Notes under the pieces: model-generated | Databases searched by the model: none | What the model saw: the letters and a program-made list of their open reading frames with translations, nothing else | Told to the model about the DNA's origin: nothing | Source: Sporocytophaga sp. | GTDB lineage: Bacteria; Bacteroidota; Bacteroidia; Cytophagales; Cytophagaceae | Direction: 5' to 3' | Length of the DNA: 64,000 nucleotides | NCBI RefSeq assembly: GCF_017745095.1 | Contig: NZ_JAGHZZ010000011.1 | Span: 112,380-176,379 of the forward strand | Translations under genes and position numbers: made by a program | Shown here: in pieces, positions 51,827-61,977 of the stretch | Position numbering within the stretch: the first letter of the stretch is position 1 | How the letters are laid out: each line of letters begins with the position of its first letter

Positions 51827-54800
51827 ATGAAAAAGGGTTTTTTAATTTTGTTTGTTGTCCTGTTACTTATTTGCAGGTTTACGAATGCTCAGGTTCCGAA
51901 TTCTCAGGTTCTGAATTCGTCATTGAAAATTATTCCGCCATCACCTGATGCCGCGAGTTTAGGGTCCTATGGAAATAATTCTGTTGGATATTATTCAGGT
52001 AGTGTTTCGGTAGATGTTCCTATATATGACATAAAAACCCCCGACCATCAGCTTTCTTTAAAATTGCAATATTCCTCAACAGGATTCAGAGTTGCAGAAG
52101 ATGCAGGTTGGGCAGGACTTGGATGGAATTTTCAGGCTGGTGGAGTTATTAGCAGAGTTGTAAGGGGGAAAGATGATTTTTATGGGTTTTATAGTGCACC
52201 TGCATTGCCATCCAGTGATGCTTCTAATAACTATAATGGAACTCTTACCAGTGATCTTACAAGATTTCAGTCAATCCTTGAGGGGCAGGATGATGGTGAA
52301 CCTGATATTTTCTATTATAATTTTGCCGGATTGTCCGGGAAATTTATTCTCGACAAATCCACTCCTACACAAACCGGAGGGCCTGTTCTGGTAGCTCAGA
52401 GGAATAATCTGAAATTTGAAGTTTACCAGAGTAGTGATCCCGCATATTACTGGGTAGTCACTGATGCCAGAGGTTATAAATATTATTTTAAGGCTTCAGA
52501 AACTACAGAGGATTTTAACGCTTATCAACCCGGATACTTTCCTTCTTACAATACACTGCCAACAGTTTATTACAATGAAATTTTTAACCAGCTTGGTAAC
52601 CCAAGTACTCACATTTCCAGCTGGTATATTACAAAAATAGAATCCCCTTCTGGTGATAATATAGAATTTCAGTATACTTCAGGTACCTTTGTCTGGGGAC
52701 CTGTATCTGTATATGAAGAACAATATGTATTAAACAGCTTGGCTGCCAGTTGTAGTTCAGGCCTCAGTGGCATTTATTCAAGCTATCAGTTGTCAAGGCA
52801 AAAGCATTGGACGAAATTTCTTAAAAAAATTATTTTCAGAAGTGGGTACATCGAAATTAACAGATTTCAGAATGACGTTCAGGAAGATGCGAAAATTTAT
52901 AGAGACGACATTTCTCCTGCTGATCAGCAGTTACCTCAAAGATTAAGAAGAGTAGAAATCTTTGACAATTCAGGGAATCTTGTAAAAAAGTTTCTGCTGG
53001 ACTATTCCTATTTTCTTCCTTCCACTTCTACAGATAATCCCAATAAAAGGCTGAAGCTTGATAAAGTTACTGAATTTGGAAGTGACGCAACAGCTAAGCC
53101 TGCCTATGTTTTTCAATATCACAATCCTGGCAGTTTTCCAGCAAAAAATTCAAAGGCTGTTGACTGGTGGGGGTATTACAATGGACAATATGATAATCAG
53201 ACATTTATCCCAAAAATTTACCACGATGGTAAGTCTTTCAAGGGAGCAAACAGACTGGCCAGTACAGATATAAATCATGTAAAATACGGAGTTCTGACTT
53301 CTGTAACTTATCCGACAGGTGGAAGATCGGAATTTGAGTATGAGCTCAACGATTACTCTAACTCCATTAATTATATGCTCGACCAGGAGATTATATCAGG
53401 AAGTATGAGTGTGACCAACCAGTGGAACTGTACAGATTGGTCAAATCCAAATTCCTGTACCTGGGATTTAACCCCAATGATTGTTGAAGTTACACAGGAA
53501 CAATATGATGCAGCGGAACAGAATCTTGTAGCAGCTGTCTGGTTTGATGCTGAAAACTGCAGCCTTGATCCCTCAACTTATGGTCCCGGACAGTGTCAGA
53601 CTTATACGTGTGGAGGAGGTTGTGATCTAACCACAAACAATAACAATACTGCAATGGCACAACTTAAGTACTGGAGTTATTCCAATTCCAATATGAATAA
53701 TGCGGCTACCTCAAGTACAAATCTTGCACCTACCAATAATTGCGGTCCTGATCAAAATTATGGTATGGTTGGTCATACCTTTGGTGTACCGGTAAATCTT
53801 TATCCGGGATTTTATAAACTGACTCCCATGCAGCCTGGAATATCGCCATATGCTTGTGGTACTACAACTTTATATTGGGAGTTTCCAAGGACTACAAATT
53901 CAACAATGAAAAATGGAGGAGGGTTGAGAATTAAGAAGATTTTAAATTATGACAACGTAAAAACATCTCCGGAAATAAAAAAATATTTATATACGGCAGA
54001 TGGAACAGCAACAGGAACGACATCAGGTCTTCTTCTTACAGTTCCTCATTTTCTGGCATTTCAAACTTTAGCCAATGTAAAAGTTTTTTCAGGGATGGTC
54101 ACCCAATACTGTTTTTCAACTGGGGATTATATGCTTCGTACCTCAAGTTCCCTGGCTCAGGCTGGATATACCGCTAACGGGGCAATTGTAGGATATAGTA
54201 GGGTTACAGAACTTACAGGAGAAAATGGTGAGGGTGGCAAAACTGAATATGAATTCATGAATACACCAGATGACATGAGCGAGATACCTGGAGTTCCCAA
54301 TCATAGTTATACAGATAATGGCCTTTTGTTAAGTACAACTTTTAAAAAGAGTGATGGGACACCTGTCAGGAAAATTGCCAATACATATACATCCAAAGAA
54401 AAATATTCAGTAAAAGGTGTTAAAGTTATAAACCTGAACAAGGATTCTGATGAGTATTATGGAATATACCAGTACGGTGTTAAATATTATGATAATGAAT
54501 CTGAATGGCTGGCGCTCACTTCAGAGACTACAACTGATTATTATTCCACAGGAAATGTCGTGGTTACAAAAGATAATTTTTATGAAAATTCCACTCACAA
54601 AGAATTAACACGCGAAGAAGTTATTCAGAGTGATGGAAGTACATTGATCAGGAAATATAAAAGACCTTCCGATTATACAGGCTATTCTCTCAATACTGTT
54701 CTGAATTCAATGGTAAGCAAAAATATAATTTCACCGGTAATTGAGCAGCAGACTTTAATAAAGAGAAACGGAACTACTAAATTGACCGGGGGAGAATTAA

Positions 54801-56023
54801 CAAAGTACAAATCGATCAGTACTACTTCAGGTGGAACTACTTATAATCCGCTCGTTCCGGATATTACTTACAGATTGAATCTTTCTGCGCCTTCTTCCAC
54901 AACGACACAATCATACCTGTCGTCAGGAGCACTTACAATGAATTCAGCTTACGAAGCTGAAATAACTTATGATGAATATGATCAGAAAGGAAATCTATCC
55001 AGGTATCATAAACAAAGCGGACCCAATACTTCAATTTTATATGGCTACAACGGAACCCTTCCTGTAGCTGAGATTGTCAATGCAAACAGCTCTCAGGTTG
55101 CTTATACAAGTTTTGAAGAGACGACAACAGGCAATGATGGATGGTCGATTCAAGGTGGTACATTAACGAGTAAAGCAAGTGGTTCTTCAAATGTGTACGC
55201 TGGTAATTACTCCTATAAACTTAATACCGGTAATCCTGTCTATGGGCCTACGATCAATATCACACCTACAGTGCAGAGCGGAAAATACAAATTGTCCTGT
55301 TGGGTAAAAACTGAAAGCGGTTACCCATCCAATGGTGGTTTTATCACCATTTATTCTATAAACGGCTCAAGTTGTTGCAGTGGATATCCTTCTAATCAGC
55401 CGTATCTAACCACTAATATCTCAGATACACAAGGGAAATGGGTATATAAAGAAGTAGTTTTTGATATGGATTATGTTCGTCAGAATGGCAATATTCCAGC
55501 AGGAACTAATTTAACTTTACGGGCTTATGTAGCCAATACCAGCACTAGCAAAGGATATTATGTTGATGAATTAAGATTGTACCCTGCAGATGCAGAGATG
55601 ACCACGGTGACCTATACTCCTCTGATAGGTGTAACAAGCATTATGGACAAAACAGGTGCCAAAGTAAATTCATTTGAATATGATGGTCATAACCGTCTGC
55701 GTCTTGTAAGAGATGGATCGGATAATATTGTTAAAAGTAATAATTACCACTATAAAGGTAATTATATCATCAGGAATTCAGCTACCAATAGAGAAAATGC
55801 CATAACACCCGCAGGTGCGAGCGTAGAAGTTATTCCCGGCAGCAATTTTACCTGGCTGATAAATACGGGAGCGACAATAACCATAAATGGTTTACAAGTT
55901 TCTACTTTCCCTTATACATCACCCAATGGTACAACCTGGAATTTAACATTGTACTCGGCACAATATAAAGAGTTAAAAGCAAGTAATATCCAGGGAAATG
56001 AAACCTTTTCACTAACCTATTAA
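51827..56023 (+). CDS. Large secreted RHS-like protein (first gene of RHS locus)
   Basis: A 1398-residue protein with a Sec signal peptide (cleavage after TNAQ, residue 22). The N-terminal region (about 45-120, GSYGNNSVGYYSGSVSVDVP, DAGWAGLGWNFQAGGVISR) is typical of the large partner found upstream of DUF6443 RHS proteins in Bacteroidota. YD-type repeat patterns are visible (EFEYELNDYS, YDEYDQKGNLSRYHKQSG, FEYDGHNRLRLVRDGSDNIV), and a lectin-like beta-domain with CCSG occurs near 1110-1260. The C-terminus (GNETFSLTY) carries no toxin-like domain. It probably works with the downstream RHS protein, for example in forming or displaying the cocoon; this is inference. Confidence 0.8.
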   Translation: MKKGFLILFVVLLLICRFTNAQVPNSQVLNSSLKIIPPSPDAASLGSYGNNSVGYYSGSVSVDVPIYDIKTPDHQLSLKLQYSSTGFRVAEDAGWAGLGWNFQAGGVISRVVRGKDDFYGFYSAPALPSSDASNNYNGTLTSDLTRFQSILEGQDDGEPDIFYYNFAGLSGKFILDKSTPTQTGGPVLVAQRNNLKFEVYQSSDPAYYWVVTDARGYKYYFKASETTEDFNAYQPGYFPSYNTLPTVYYNEIFNQLGNPSTHISSWYITKIESPSGDNIEFQYTSGTFVWGPVSVYEEQYVLNSLAASCSSGLSGIYSSYQLSRQKHWTKFLKKIIFRSGYIEINRFQNDVQEDAKIYRDDISPADQQLPQRLRRVEIFDNSGNLVKKFLLDYSYFLPSTSTDNPNKRLKLDKVTEFGSDATAKPAYVFQYHNPGSFPAKNSKAVDWWGYYNGQYDNQTFIPKIYHDGKSFKGANRLASTDINHVKYGVLTSVTYPTGGRSEFEYELNDYSNSINYMLDQEIISGSMSVTNQWNCTDWSNPNSCTWDLTPMIVEVTQEQYDAAEQNLVAAVWFDAENCSLDPSTYGPGQCQTYTCGGGCDLTTNNNNTAMAQLKYWSYSNSNMNNAATSSTNLAPTNNCGPDQNYGMVGHTFGVPVNLYPGFYKLTPMQPGISPYACGTTTLYWEFPRTTNSTMKNGGGLRIKKILNYDNVKTSPEIKKYLYTADGTATGTTSGLLLTVPHFLAFQTLANVKVFSGMVTQYCFSTGDYMLRTSSSLAQAGYTANGAIVGYSRVTELTGENGEGGKTEYEFMNTPDDMSEIPGVPNHSYTDNGLLLSTTFKKSDGTPVRKIANTYTSKEKYSVKGVKVINLNKDSDEYYGIYQYGVKYYDNESEWLALTSETTTDYYSTGNVVVTKDNFYENSTHKELTREEVIQSDGSTLIRKYKRPSDYTGYSLNTVLNSMVSKNIISPVIEQQTLIKRNGTTKLTGGELTKYKSISTTSGGTTYNPLVPDITYRLNLSAPSSTTTQSYLSSGALTMNSAYEAEITYDEYDQKGNLSRYHKQSGPNTSILYGYNGTLPVAEIVNANSSQVAYTSFEETTTGNDGWSIQGGTLTSKASGSSNVYAGNYSYKLNTGNPVYGPTINITPTVQSGKYKLSCWVKTESGYPSNGGFITIYSINGSSCCSGYPSNQPYLTTNISDTQGKWVYKEVVFDMDYVRQNGNIPAGTNLTLRAYVANTSTSKGYYVDELRLYPADAEMTTVTYTPLIGVTSIMDKTGAKVNSFEYDGHNRLRLVRDGSDNIVKSNNYHYKGNYIIRNSATNRENAITPAGASVEVIPGSNFTWLINTGATITINGLQVSTFPYTSPNGTTWNLTLYSAQYKELKASNIQGNETFSLTY

Positions 56024-56027
56024 TCGT

Positions 56028-56507
56028 ATGACAAGTTTAGCAAATAAAAAAATATACCTTTTATTAATTTGTTTTCTGTCGGTTTTCTCGGGGTATGCAC
56101 AGACAAGCGATCTAAAGATAGACAGCCTTCAGATCTCCTTACGCAATATTCAAACGGAAGATGAGCTTGTTCCATTGGCGACAACAGATAAGAATTATAA
56201 AGAACAGGAAATTGAAGTTAGTATCTCATTTTATATCTCCGATCCGGGAAAGTTAAAAACACTGACCTTGACACTTGAAAAGGAAAAAGTAACAAGCTTT
56301 TCGAAGGTATTAACTTTTCAAGGTGTACAGCAGCAGGATGGTGTTTATCTGACTATAGGAAAGCGCTTTTTTCAGGTACTGAATAATAAAGTTGTGATGT
56401 CTCATAAGGTTCCTGCTTCCGTGCTCAAACAAGGTCTGAAGCTTACAATATATGCCACCGATAAGGATAATAAAATAAGTAACACAGTTCGTACAGGACA
56501 AAATTAA
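56028..56507 (+). CDS. Small secreted protein of the RHS locus
   Basis: A 159-residue protein with a signal peptide (MTSLANKKIYLLLICFLSVFSGYAQ-like, split here as residues 1-25) and a mature beta-rich domain. It starts 4 bases after the first RHS-like gene and ends 7 bases before the RHS toxin gene, so the three are surely one transcript. Small genes of this size in the same position are usual in Bacteroidota RHS loci, in my experience of the family. Role unknown; a chaperone or structural partner is possible. Confidence 0.75.
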   Translation: MTSLANKKIYLLLICFLSVFSGYAQTSDLKIDSLQISLRNIQTEDELVPLATTDKNYKEQEIEVSISFYISDPGKLKTLTLTLEKEKVTSFSKVLTFQGVQQQDGVYLTIGKRFFQVLNNKVVMSHKVPASVLKQGLKLTIYATDKDNKISNTVRTGQN

Positions 56508-56514
56508 AGAACCC

Positions 56515-59500
56515 ATGTGTCATCTAAGATTTTTATTTACAATACTAATTTTTATTGGGACTTACACGATAGGTTTTTCCCAGGGGTTTACAGGAGAAGA
56601 AGTAATAGCGGGCCAACCCAATATTCTTGTTACAGAGGATAATTTTAACGCCCAGCGGAGATTGTGTGTTGATGTTGACCGGAGTAGCAAAAAGAGTGTA
56701 TTTGTGTGGCAGGAAGCAGATGCTGCAGGCTCATCAAATAAGAACATTAAATGTGCCGTATATACTGAAAGCATGGTGTTGATTTCCGGTTTTACCGTGA
56801 ATGCAAGCACAGGAGGCGACCAGATGAATCCCACGGTGAAAGTAAACTCTCAGGATAATAGTTTTATTGTAGCATGGTCAAGCTGGATCAACAACACTAA
56901 TCCCAACGATGCCAATAAATATGATATCTATGCCAAAAAGCTGCGGTTCGATAATTTAACAAGTGATGCAGCAGCCAGTGATTTTCTTGTAAACAATAGT
57001 TATGTAACGGGGAGACAAGTTTCACCTCAGATTGCTATAGATACAAAACAAAACGAGGCGATCATCTCCTGGATTGATCAGGATGGAAGAGACCGCCTGC
57101 CGACAATTGTAACAGATATAGATTATGGAAGTTATGCAAGACGACTATCTATAGGTGAAAGCGGATTGTCTTATATAAGCGGTGCTGGAGATTTTATAAT
57201 CAATACCCAAACAGTTTCTCATCAGTCTGTAATGAACCTGGCAATATCGCCTGTTACGGACAGGCTCTATACAGTTTGTGGGTCTTATAATTACCAGTCA
57301 GGCAGCGATTATGATATTATTGTACGAGAGTTTAGCAGAGATGCATCAGGCAATTTTACAGGGCAGGCAGAGTTTATAGCCAATAGTTATAGCAGTGGTC
57401 TTCAGCACCATCCTCACGTGGCGATTAACTCAGTAAATGGAAATTACGCAGTTTGCTGGACCTCGGAAACGCAGGATGGCAGTGGCAGAGGTGCATATAT
57501 GAAGGTATATGATAAATATAATACCAATATAAAGGCCGAGACTAGAATTAATCAGTCGATAGCAAACAACCAGTTATGGCCTAAGGGAGCTTGGGATGAG
57601 TATTCCAATCTACTGTTTTTTTCATACTGGTATAGTGACCTAGGAAATATAGATGTACGTTTCCAGCAATTTGATGAAAATTATAATTACTCAGGATTGG
57701 AATTTGATGCAGTGTCTCTGAATCTGAATGATTACTATTCCGGAGCTTATTTTATGCAGTATGATCAGTCTACAAGTAAAATACTGTTGTCGATGGATTT
57801 GTTTTCCGGAACGAACAGCAAAGGATATTTCCGTCAGGTAAGGTTTAATAAAGTTACGGAAACAGCAACAAGCTCTACTTCTGATATGAATTATGTGGAG
57901 ACGAACACCATCTTAAAGAAAGATATAAATAGTGAATATGGACTGAACACCTATAGCCAAGAGGTAGTATCAACGAGCAGAATATATATAGATGGTTTGG
58001 GCAGATCGGTTCAGAAAGTAATAAAAAAAGGCAGCCCTCAGAAAAGGGATATTGTGAAGCCTATAGAATATGACCAGTTTGGCAGAGAGATAAAAAGCTA
58101 CCTGCCTTATGCTGATGTTGCAATGGACGGAGCCTATAAAAATAATTATGCAACGGCACAGGCTTCGTTTTATAATAATAACACGGATAATAATGCGGAT
58201 AGGGTAGTCAACGACACATATCCTTTTGCAGTATCAGTATATGATAATTCTCCATTAAACAGGGCAATAAAAACTTATCCGGAGGGAGCATCCTGGCAGA
58301 CCGGCTCGGGAGATCATAGCATAAGTGTTGATTTTAAAACCAATATTGCGAGTGAGGTAAGAAATTGGATCTTTGATCATACAAGCCAGACTGCAAATGG
58401 AACAACATTTTATTCTGCCGGAACACTTTTCGTAAATGAAATGATGGATGAGGATGGCAACAAAGTATGGGAATATAAAGATAAGGCCGATAAAGTGATT
58501 CTGAAGAAAAAACGTCAGGATCTAGTTTCCAGTGAATATCTTTTTACTTATTATGTGTATGATGATTTTGGGAGACTTTGTTTTGTGATTTCGCCGGAGG
58601 CGTCCGCTAATCTCTCTTCAGTTAGTTATACAATTGGGTATACAGGTACTTATACAGATAAATGGCTTTTTACCTATAAGTATGATTCAAAAGGCCGGGT
58701 TATTGAGAAGAAAGTACCGGGAGCAGCTGCATTATATAATGTATATGATGCCTGTGACAGAATTGTTCTCTCTCAGGACGGTAATCAGCGTTCCGTTAAT
58801 CAATGGAGCTATATTAAATACGATGCCCTGCACAGAGTCCTCATTACAGGAGTTTACAGTCATGGCTCAGCATTGAGTCAGTCCGCCATGCAGACCACTT
58901 TTACCACTAATGCGACGACATTAAATGAATACAGGACTGGCATGAGTTCAGAATATAGTAATGTGGTATGGCCGACAAGTTCCTGTGAAAAATACACTAT
59001 TAATTATTATGATGATTATGATTTTGATAATAATGGAACAGCAGATATAGCTCATCAAGCACAAGGTCTTCCTGAAGAATCTGTGTTAAACTTGAATGTG
59101 AAAGGGTTTTTTACTGGAACAAAGGTTAAAATACTTGGAACAACTTCAGACTGGCTCAAGACAGTGAATTTTTATGATTATAAAAAGAATATCATTCAGG
59201 TTCAGAAAAATAATCATAAGAATTTGACATCATATTCAGACAGCGAAACTATCATCTATGATTTTGTAGGTAATGTATTGCAGAATTATATGAAACATAA
59301 TCCTGGCTCGGGGAACATAACGGTTCTGAAAAAGAATACTTATGATCATTCAGGCAGACTATTAAAATCGTGGCATAAAATAAACAGCGGGCCTGAGATT
59401 TTGATAAGCCAATTGAATTATAATGAAATAGGAGAGATGACAGAAAAGAATCTCCATTCGGAGGATAATGGTATCCAGTTCCTGCAGAGTATAGATTTTA

Positions 59501-61344
59501 CTTATAATATCAGGAAATGGCTTACAAATATAAATGGTACCAAACTTTCTAATGACGGTATAATTAACAATGACAATAATGACCTGTTTGGTTTAACATT
59601 GAGTTATGAAAGTGGAGGCTCAGGAAAATTTAATGGAAATATTTCGTCTCTTCACTGGAGAAGTGCTAATACAAATACCAATACACAGAAGTTTGGCTAC
59701 TTTTTCGAGTATGATGGCTTAAATCGAATAATTAATTCTACCTCTAAGGTATATTTTGTAGTTTCTAATCCCCCTGGTCCTCCTGTTGAAGTTGCTGGAG
59801 ATGTTGGTTTTGGTGAAAAAGGAATAACTTATGATAAAAATGGAAATATATTGACACTAATAAGGGAAGCGTCTTCATCTCAAATTGATAATTTAACATA
59901 TGTGTATAATGGTAATCAGCTGTCAAAGTGTACTGATGCATCAAGTAGTTCTGAAGGGTTTAAAGATGGCTCAAATATTCAGTTTGAATATACTTATGAT
60001 GCAAATGGTAATATGAACTTGGATGCCAACAAAGGTATCACCAGCATTACTTACAATTATATGAATCTTCCTCAGATAGTTACATTTAGTGGCTCAGGTA
60101 ATAGAATAGAATATACTTATAGCGCCATAGGTGAGAAACTGTCAAAGAAATATTATTCCAACAATGTCTTTCAGGTTACTACTGATTATGTAAGTGGTAT
60201 TGTATATGAGAATAATGTTCTTAAATGTGGCAAAACAATGGAGGGAAGATTTGAACCAAATGGATCAGGTACATTTAAATTTGTTTATGATTTAAAGGAT
60301 CATCTCGGAAATGTTCGCATGTCTTTTGATAAGGGACTTGATGGGAATGCTCACATTGTGCAGGAAGATCATTATTATCCATTTGGAATGGCAATAAACT
60401 CTTCGTTATTTAGTAGCCGACCAACGCCTCCTAATGATTTCTTATACAATGGCAAGGAAAGGGAAGAGGAGTTAGGTTTTGAATTGTATGATTATGGTGC
60501 AAGGTTTTATGATCCGGCTTTAGGAAGATGGAACACTGTTGACCCATTGGCAGAGAAATATCTGGGTTGGTCACCGTATGCGTACTGTCTTAATAATCCA
60601 CTCATTTGGACAGACCCAACAGGAATGACCGTTGAACCGGGAAGTCAAGAAGAATGGAATAAACAAAAACAGAATGTCGTAGCTGAACGCGACAGACTTC
60701 AGGGTAAAATAGATGGGCTAAATGCCAAAGCAGCGGAAAAAGGTTGGAGTGCTGAAAAACTTGCGGGAAAAATTGGAAATATGCAAGACAGGGTTAATAG
60801 TTTAAATGGGACTATTGGCAATTTAGGTACATTAGAAGCAAGTGACCAAGTTTACGCCTTAAAATCAGGAGCAGGGGAAGAAGGAGGAACTACCTACGAC
60901 CCGTCAACAGGTAATATTGTATTCAGTTATGATGGTACAGCTAATTTTGTTCACGAAACCACACACGGAGGACAGTTTGAATCAGGGGATATAGCTTTTG
61001 ACACTAAAACAGGTATGCCTTATGGTGGCGACGTATTTGATGAAGTTTCTGCATATAAAGCTCAATTTGGATATAGTCCTTCTTCCGTATCGGGATTAAC
61101 GTCATCTTTAACGGCTAAATCCTTTGGTGGAATCACGACATCTTGGGTACAGGGTATAACCAAATCAGATGGGTCTAAAATATATGCGCCGGGCGGAAGT
61201 GCAAATACAGGTATTTCCACTGTCAATATGAGTACTAATAGAGATGGTTTAATTAAAGCATACCCGCATCAAAAGAGTATGTTGTCCACGCTTCCTGCAT
61301 CATTTACATTGAAAGACGTTCCAACAATTTATTATAAGAAATGA
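56515..61344 (+). CDS. RHS polymorphic toxin with zincin-type C-terminal domain
   Basis: A 1609-residue protein with a signal peptide (cleavage near GFSQ, residue 23). Order: an N-terminal beta-propeller-like part (25-445) with repeated AWSSW/CWTSETQDG strands; a DUF6443 domain (about 455-600, ILKKDINSEYGLNTYSQEVV, YIDGLGRSVQKV); RHS/YD repeats (600-1257); the conserved RHS core (YDLKDHLGNVRMSF at 1258, GARFYDPALGRWNTVDPLAEKY, ending DPTGM at 1367-1371). The variable C-terminal region of 238 residues carries a coiled-coil stretch, then HETTH at 1480-1484 and a downstream glutamate E1510 in DEVSAYKAQFGY, the pattern of a gluzincin-type metallopeptidase. The gene overlaps the candidate immunity gene by 4 bases. 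Confidence 0.85.
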   Translation: MCHLRFLFTILIFIGTYTIGFSQGFTGEEVIAGQPNILVTEDNFNAQRRLCVDVDRSSKKSVFVWQEADAAGSSNKNIKCAVYTESMVLISGFTVNASTGGDQMNPTVKVNSQDNSFIVAWSSWINNTNPNDANKYDIYAKKLRFDNLTSDAAASDFLVNNSYVTGRQVSPQIAIDTKQNEAIISWIDQDGRDRLPTIVTDIDYGSYARRLSIGESGLSYISGAGDFIINTQTVSHQSVMNLAISPVTDRLYTVCGSYNYQSGSDYDIIVREFSRDASGNFTGQAEFIANSYSSGLQHHPHVAINSVNGNYAVCWTSETQDGSGRGAYMKVYDKYNTNIKAETRINQSIANNQLWPKGAWDEYSNLLFFSYWYSDLGNIDVRFQQFDENYNYSGLEFDAVSLNLNDYYSGAYFMQYDQSTSKILLSMDLFSGTNSKGYFRQVRFNKVTETATSSTSDMNYVETNTILKKDINSEYGLNTYSQEVVSTSRIYIDGLGRSVQKVIKKGSPQKRDIVKPIEYDQFGREIKSYLPYADVAMDGAYKNNYATAQASFYNNNTDNNADRVVNDTYPFAVSVYDNSPLNRAIKTYPEGASWQTGSGDHSISVDFKTNIASEVRNWIFDHTSQTANGTTFYSAGTLFVNEMMDEDGNKVWEYKDKADKVILKKKRQDLVSSEYLFTYYVYDDFGRLCFVISPEASANLSSVSYTIGYTGTYTDKWLFTYKYDSKGRVIEKKVPGAAALYNVYDACDRIVLSQDGNQRSVNQWSYIKYDALHRVLITGVYSHGSALSQSAMQTTFTTNATTLNEYRTGMSSEYSNVVWPTSSCEKYTINYYDDYDFDNNGTADIAHQAQGLPEESVLNLNVKGFFTGTKVKILGTTSDWLKTVNFYDYKKNIIQVQKNNHKNLTSYSDSETIIYDFVGNVLQNYMKHNPGSGNITVLKKNTYDHSGRLLKSWHKINSGPEILISQLNYNEIGEMTEKNLHSEDNGIQFLQSIDFTYNIRKWLTNINGTKLSNDGIINNDNNDLFGLTLSYESGGSGKFNGNISSLHWRSANTNTNTQKFGYFFEYDGLNRIINSTSKVYFVVSNPPGPPVEVAGDVGFGEKGITYDKNGNILTLIREASSSQIDNLTYVYNGNQLSKCTDASSSSEGFKDGSNIQFEYTYDANGNMNLDANKGITSITYNYMNLPQIVTFSGSGNRIEYTYSAIGEKLSKKYYSNNVFQVTTDYVSGIVYENNVLKCGKTMEGRFEPNGSGTFKFVYDLKDHLGNVRMSFDKGLDGNAHIVQEDHYYPFGMAINSSLFSSRPTPPNDFLYNGKEREEELGFELYDYGARFYDPALGRWNTVDPLAEKYLGWSPYAYCLNNPLIWTDPTGMTVEPGSQEEWNKQKQNVVAERDRLQGKIDGLNAKAAEKGWSAEKLAGKIGNMQDRVNSLNGTIGNLGTLEASDQVYALKSGAGEEGGTTYDPSTGNIVFSYDGTANFVHETTHGGQFESGDIAFDTKTGMPYGGDVFDEVSAYKAQFGYSPSSVSGLTSSLTAKSFGGITTSWVQGITKSDGSKIYAPGGSANTGISTVNMSTNRDGLIKAYPHQKSMLSTLPASFTLKDVPTIYYKK

Positions 61345-61691
61345 TGAAAAGAATATTGATTATATCTTTTATTGCATTGATTTCTTGTAATACTTCCAAG
61401 AATACTATAACGGGAACATATCAAAATAAAGGAGTAGATTTTTTTCACTCTTTAAAACTGAATAATACGGATAGTACCTTTATATTAACCAAAAAGTATT
61501 TTGAAGTTAATTCCTTTTGTACAGGAAAATGGCAACAGAAAGGCGACACTATATTTTTAAAATGTAATGAAGAAAAAGATATTGCTGTTCTACTTTCAAG
61601 TGGATATATGAATCAGCGAGAATTTAGGATTGTGATAAGAAACAAGAATAAATTAAAACTCGATAATGTTGTTTTAAAGAGAAAACAATAA
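61341..61691 (+). CDS. Candidate immunity lipoprotein
   Basis: A 116-residue protein with a lipoprotein signal (IISFIALISC, lipobox ISC) and a small beta-rich mature domain (GTYQNKGVDFFHSLKLNN, CTGKWQQKGDTIFLKC) of lipocalin-like character. Its ATG overlaps the TGA of the RHS toxin gene (ATGA), so it is translationally coupled. Position, size and periplasmic/outer-membrane location make it the obvious immunity protein for the C-terminal metallopeptidase. A second ATG at 61344 is an alternative start. No homologue recognised. Confidence 0.75.
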   Translation: MMKRILIISFIALISCNTSKNTITGTYQNKGVDFFHSLKLNNTDSTFILTKKYFEVNSFCTGKWQQKGDTIFLKCNEEKDIAVLLSSGYMNQREFRIVIRNKNKLKLDNVVLKRKQ

Positions 61692-61731
61692 ACAAAAACG
61701 CCTGGCTGTAGGCTAGGCGTTTTTTGTTTAT
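61691..61731 (+). terminator. Terminator after the immunity gene
   Basis: AAAACGCCTGGC pairs imperfectly with GGCTAGGCGTTTTTT around TGTA, giving a GC-rich stem of about 10 bp followed by a T-run (61719-61729). It begins at the stop codon of the candidate immunity gene and closes the RHS locus. Confidence 0.8.
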
Positions 61732-61886
61732 CAAAAATTTATTTTACCATCCAATAAATTTTTCATTCTTTTTTGGGTAAGCATTTAGTTAATGATTTTG
61801 ACGAGTGCGTTTTTTTCATCTTCATCGAGTTGCGAAATCAACATCAGTTGCTCGTTTAGTTCGTGGTTCTGAAGCTCGACCACGCG
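61731..61886 (-). pseudogene. C-terminal remnant of an XRE-type HTH regulator
   Basis: Read leftwards, the frame gives RVVELQNHELNEQLMLISQL, then DEDEKNALVKIIN, a TAA stop, and after it, in the same frame, MLTQKRMKNLLDGK before a final stop. This closely resembles the tail of Bacteroidota XRE-family regulators (LDEEEKxALxKIIDxLLTKKKMKDLL), broken by an in-frame stop at 61785-61787. The DNA-binding part is absent: the frame closes at 61887 where an unrelated fragment begins on the other strand. Confidence 0.5.
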
Positions 61887-61975
61887 CTATTTTCTATCCC
61901 ACGGGAGTTAAAAGTGCGGATTGGTATGTATATGATAAAAAAGGTAATAAAGTAATAATCCAAGCAATCAAATAG
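61886..61975 (+). pseudogene. Orphan C-terminal protein fragment
   Basis: The frame ending at TAG 61973-61975 reads AIFYPTGVKSADWYVYDKK, then GNKVIIQAIK, protein-like but without an N-terminus. It starts exactly where the HTH remnant on the opposite strand ends, so a recombination junction lies near 61886. It is probably the tail of a lost toxin- or immunity-related gene. Confidence 0.45.
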
Positions 61976-61977
61976 TT

